Part shown: positions 57,901-63,900 of the stretch, piece by piece | Numbering within the stretch: position 1 is the stretch's first letter | Layout: every line of letters begins with the position of its first letter | Assembly (NCBI GenBank): GCA_965214615.1 | Contig: OZ243952.1 | Span: forward strand, 2,542,001-2,606,000 | Source: CBDAUN01 sp965214615 | Lineage (GTDB): Bacteria > Pseudomonadota > Gammaproteobacteria > Arenicellales > JAJDZL01 | DNA length: 64,000 nt | Direction: 5' to 3' | Translations under genes and position numbers: made by a program | Notes under the pieces: generated by a model | Told to the model about the DNA's origin: nothing | The model's database searches: none | Seen by the model: only the letters and a program-made list of their open reading frames with translations

Positions 57901-60900
57901 GTCAGCAATGGTTCCTGTGCCATCGAGCGTATTGCCGCCGCCCATAAGACTTGCATTGACTGCATTTGAAAGCTGAACTTTCATCGTCTTGCCGATTGAC
58001 TCGTCAATGGTATTGCTGTCAAGAACCGCTACATCAATATGCTGTGTCGTCTGCCCTGGAGTAAAAGTCAAAGTTCCGGCTGTCAACGCAGTGTAGTCCA
58101 CTGCTTGAGTTGCTGTACCACCAGCAATCTCAGCATAATCGACAGTAACTTCCTTGCCACTCATCGGCGTGAGCGTTACCGTGAACCGCAAGGTGCCGCC
58201 CTCGGCAGCACTCGGGGCATCGATGGACAGTACCGGCGAACCACTCCAGTCGTTGATTGTAAGGCCTACAGTGCCTGAACCGGTCGCACCGCCGCCGAGA
58301 TTTGTACCGGATTTCTCGTCCAAAGTGCCTAACTCAACTGTCAGTGACTCATCGTTTTCATCGATATCATCAAATCGGATATTGATAACAATCGAAGCGC
58401 TGCGCACCGCGTTGTCCTCACCTGAAAAAACAATGGTTGGCGGATTGTCCGTAAGGTTTGTGCTCCCAAGATTCATAAAGCGAACACCCGGGATTTTTGA
58501 ACCGAATGCCGAAACCCAATAATCCGCGCCAAACGTCGCAGCGCCTCCAAAAACAAGCGGTACAGCCAATGTCTCATCGCCTGTGAGCGCACGGTTAAGT
58601 TCTATGGTTACAGCATAGTTTCGATCGGTTTCCCCCGTGTTGATGCCATCAAATCTCGATGAGAGCGTCACCTCGGTCGCATCGTTGTCGGTAATCTCGA
58701 TGCTGTGACTGACTGTGCTGCCAAGCTGACTGTGGGCATCTGCACTGAGCACCGCGCCAAACGCCTGAACCGGTTCATCTGCCGTATCATCGACAAGGCT
58801 TACTGTGATATCTTTGCTCACATCGTCCTTGCCAAATACGAGTTTCGCATCTTTGATTGCAATAAAATCGCTGCCGCCTGTTGCAGTATTGTCGACCGTG
58901 GTAAAGTTAAGCGTCGAATCTAGCAGTGTGGTACCGGTCTTCTCAACGGTCAGCGTCAGCGTCCCATCACCTTCGCTCGCAGTGGTAGAGGCTGTCGAAA
59001 ATTCAAAACTTGGCACATCATCTTCATCGGTAATGGTGCCAATCGCAGAACTCGCACTTGGATCAATGCTGAAGTGATTGGTGCTGTCGAGCGTCAACTT
59101 AAAATAATGGTCACTCTCGTAGGCTTGGTCATCCGTCGTCGCAATACTCACGGTGCCGCTTCGCTGGCCTTGGGCGATGGCGAGTGTTGCCCCGCTTGCC
59201 GCCGTATAGTCTGAACTTGTCGCAACCTGATAGTCCGCATCTGTCGACTGCGCGCGCCCATCTGAAGTCGAGTAGACGATGTCCACACCGCCGCTTGGCG
59301 CTGCCTGCGGAAGCGTCACAGTGAATTCCACCGCATTACCCTCTGCAGCGCTGGCGGCCGCCAGGCTGATTCCGGCATCATCATCGACAATCGGTATCGC
59401 TATCGAACCGGCAGCGTTGATACCGCCAGAAAGTCCGGTTGAAGATGGTGCTCGGATACCTGTCCCGTAGGCAATGTTCAATACGCGGGAAGTCTGGTCG
59501 TTATTGTCAACCGCAGTGAATCTCACTGTCGCGGTTTTCGCGCCGGCACCTGAGAAAATCACCGCCAAATTCTGGCTACTGTGCGGGAGCTTCGTGTCAT
59601 GAGCCACACCCGAACCACCATCTGTGAGCACATAGGTGTAATGTCTCCGCACCGTTGCACCCGTCACTGAAAGAGGAACCGTCACACTTTCACCGTCGAC
59701 CAATTCTCTGCCAAGCGTCACGGTTACATCCACCGTACCTCCGTCCTCAGCAACCCCACCTGAGCCTGAACGAGCGAGCGTCACGGTTGTCGCATCGTCA
59801 TCCAAAACATCAACCGTCGCCGAGGATGATGTTCCCGGCGTATATCCGGAACCGGAGTCCAGGGTTGCAAGGATAGCGCCATTGCGTTCATCGACTGTGT
59901 CATCTATCGTGCTGACGGTCAGTGTCGCGGTTCCCTCGTTCTGGCTGCCTGCAGCCGGGATAGTCACCTGTTTCGAACCGACATCATTGCTGTCAGCAAT
60001 ATTGCCAGTCTCGCTGACGGAAATATCTAAAGTGAGATCTGTCGCCGGCGCAGGTGCCGCTGTCACTGTGAAACCCGCGGCCGTCCCTTCCGTCACAGGG
60101 GACGTGCCAGGGGCAATAGTGATGTTTGGATTCGCCGGGTTGTCATTGTCCAAAATACGGATGAACCAGTAAGCATTTACATCGGCGGAACCGCCACTAA
60201 ATGCATAAAAGCCGGCAGGCGGTGTTTTTGAATCTATTGTGGCTTCAGTAGGATGGAGATCAAGCATAGAAATATGAAAAATCTCAGTTGACTCAACCGT
60301 GCTGTCATCGCTCGTTGTGAACGCGAACGTCTTGCTCGTTTCACCCGGGTCAAACGTATATAGGGTTGTGGTGCGTGGAAAAGATGACGAATTGTAGTCC
60401 CCAGGCCGCCTAGCTGTACCGACATCTGGCGGGCAGATTTCCTCTGAAAATCTATCGCAGTCAATCGAGCCAACATAGACTCTGAAACTGATACTTCGGC
60501 TTGATGGTCGGCTTAAAATGAGCTTGATTGCACCACTGTCACCCTCAATAACAGTTGGAGCCTCAACCTTGAGCGTCGGAACAGGCACAACGGCATCATT
60601 GACCTGTAAGTCGAAGCTGTGCATTGCAGCATCTGCGTTGCGTCTGGCCCCGCCGCCGACATTCGTACGGCGAGAATTCGCGTCGAATGCCATGTCTGAA
60701 CCAAGGTTAAGCGTGAATGTTTCACCACCCGCGTCGCCGCCTTCTGCAACATTGTCGATTCTCGTCTGAAGTAAAAGGGTTGCAGTTCTGGCACCCGAAC
60801 CTGCAAAACGTACCACCCGGGTTCTTTCACTAAAATGAACTTCAGGCAAATTGACTCCCGAGTTAATACTCGAACCAGACTTTCTTGAAACAGACAAATC

Positions 60901-63900
60901 GCGCCACCATCCACTACCGCCGCCATTGATGCGCAACGGCACATCAATAATCTCACCTGCGACCAACTCTCGAGACAGCGTCACTGTAAACTCAACCGCC
61001 TCGCCTTCGTCGATAGCGCCCGACCCCACCCGTGCGAGACTCACCACCGTCGGTTCATCGTCGGTGATCTCGGCGATCGCAGAAGTCGAACTGCCCGTTT
61101 TGTAGCCGGAGCCGGAATTCACAGTCGCAACGATGGCGGTGCCTTTGGGGTTGTCCATCTCGTCGTTCGCCGTGCCGACAGTAAAAGAGGCTGTGCCGGC
61201 GCTGTTTCCCGATGCCGGAATGGTCACCTGCCTGGCTCCGGTTTGGCCGCTTGCAGCACCGCCGCCAATATCGCTCACCGTGACATTTACAGTGATATTG
61301 GCACTTGGCGTCGGTGTCGCTGTCACCGTGAACCTTGCACCTGTTCCCTCGGCAGGAGCAGCACCGGCAGCGATCGCGATGCTCGGGTTCGCCGGGTTGT
61401 CGTTGTCGTGAATGCGAACAAACCAATAAGCTTCAGATACCGTGGTTCCATCAGCTGGCGTACCCGCATCGAAGACAAGGTCCTTAGTTGAATTAAGCAA
61501 GTCCAGGACAAACAGGAAAGCCTCAGTTGACTCATTGCTGTTGTCGTCAGTCGTCGCAAAGGAAATGGTCTTGACTGTCTCCCCGGGTGTAAAAGTTATT
61601 GACCCTGATGAAAAAGACAAGTCACTTGCTGTGGACGCCGCGTTCGTGCCCTGGGGACACGGAATGCTCGTTGTGCACTGACTTGCAGAGTAGTTGACAA
61701 CGATTGACTGATTTACTGTATGACTCAGCGCAATGGCTATCGTGCCGCTTTCGCCTTCGATAACGGCCGGAACATTAACTTTAAGCTTCGGTACAGCCGA
61801 TGCTGCGGTGATGTCGTTGACCACAATGTCGAAACTGCTCATTGCAGCAACCGGATTCGGGACAGCACCGCCATCCACATTGGTCCCAAGCGCACCTGCA
61901 CTGAACGCTGCCTTTGTGCCGAGCGCAACATCAATGGTTTCCAGATTCGTTCCGCCGCCCTCTGCAATGTTGTCAATCGGCGTCCCTAACACCAGTGTCG
62001 CAACTTTGGCGCGCGCACCGCTAAAACGCACGACCGGAGTCGAAGTGCCGGTGCCGGAAAGACTGACACCCGTGTTGAGACTTGCACCGGCCTTTCCCAG
62101 CAAAAACCAGTCGGCAGTAGTCACGCCCGCACCGCCAATGTCGAGTGGCACGTCGACAATCTCGCTTGCAATCAGTTCTCGAACCAGTGTTACCGTGAAT
62201 TCAATTTTCTGACCCTCGTCAATGGCACCTGAGCCTGTTCGCGCCAGACTCACTACTGTCGGATTAACGTCAATGATGGTGCCCATGCTGTTGAGAGTGA
62301 TACCACCGCCTTCCAACGTTGCATTGTCTGCAGATAACAGCTGCACAGTTACAGTTTCATCCATGGATTCGTCACTGTTATCGTCTAAAACAGTGATACT
62401 GATGTTTCGCGTCGTTTCACCCGCAGGAAAAATCAACGTACCGGCGGGCAATTCATCGTAGTCAACTCCCGATGTTGCCGTACCGCCTGAAATCTCAGCA
62501 TAATCGACGCTCACATCCTTTTCGCTTTGCGGTGTCAGCGTTACCGTGAACTGTAATTTGTTGCCCTCGGTGGTACTCGGGGCGTCAATCGACAGCACCG
62601 GCAAATCATCGTTGTCTTCAATTGGGAAGTCTACCAGGCCAGAACCTGTCACACCTCCATCGAGGTTCATCGCCAAACTTGCATCAATGGCACCCAGTCC
62701 AACTATCACCGATTCCAGGTCCGTCTCATCAACGGCATCGTCGATGCTCTTGACGGTCAGCACTGCGCGCCGCGAAGCATTGGCCGCACCGGAAAATGAG
62801 ACGGTCGGCGGTTCATTGACAAGGTCAGTGCTATCAAGATTGGTGTATGAAACACCGCTCAGCGCGACTCCCGACAGTGTGTAATCGCTGCCTAGGCTGG
62901 CATCTCCCCAAACAACAAGCGGTACAGAAAGTTTCTCATCGCCTGTAAGCGCACGGTTCAAATCGATTATGAGAGTCGTTTCACCGTCTTCGGCGATTGC
63001 GCTTTCAGCCGCAGATGAAAGCCTCACTCGAGTTGCATCATTGTCCGCAATCTCAATACTGTGACTAGATGCGGTGTCAAGTCGGGCACCGGCAGTCGCA
63101 ATGAGGTCTACGGTAAACGCTTCTGTCATCTCATCGGCAGCATCATCGCGGAGTGTCACAGTCAGTTCCTTGCTCGTGTCGTCCTTGCCGAATACGAGAT
63201 CTGTACTCTTGATCACAGTGTAGTCACTGCCGCCGGTCGCAGTTGCGTCGAAGGTGGCATAGCTTAATGACGCATCAAGCAGTGTGGTACCGGTTTTCTC
63301 GACAGTAAGTGTCACTGTGCCATCACCTTCGTTCGCAGCGGTAGAGGGTGTCGAAAAACCAAATCTCGGCAAATCTTGTTCATCGGTGATGGTGCCAATT
63401 GCAGTATTCGCACTGAGATTCAAGCTGAAGTGATTCGTACTGTCGAGCGTCAGCGTAAAATAATGATCACTCTCGTAGGTTTGATCATCTGTCGTTGCGA
63501 TGCTTACGGTACCGCTTCGCTGACCTTGGGCGATCGTGAGCGTCTCGCTGCTTGCCGAAGTGTAGTCCGCAGTGGTCGCCACCTGATGGGACGCGTCACT
63601 TTGCTCCCCGCGTCCGTTCGATGTCGAATAATCGATGCCCACACCCCCGCTTGGTGCCGCCTGCGGAAGCGTCACAGCAAACTCCACCGCATTGCCCTCT
63701 GCCGCCTGTGCGCCGGTTACGCTGATCATGTTTTCATCGTCAATAATCGGCACAGCAACAGAACCGGTTGTGGTGAGTCCACCGGAAAGTCCAGATGAGA
63801 AAGGAGCACGAACACCAGTCCCGTAGTCGACACTTAACGTGCGAGCCGTCTGGTCGCTGTTGTCAACACCAGTAAACCTCAATATCGCACCCCTGGCACC

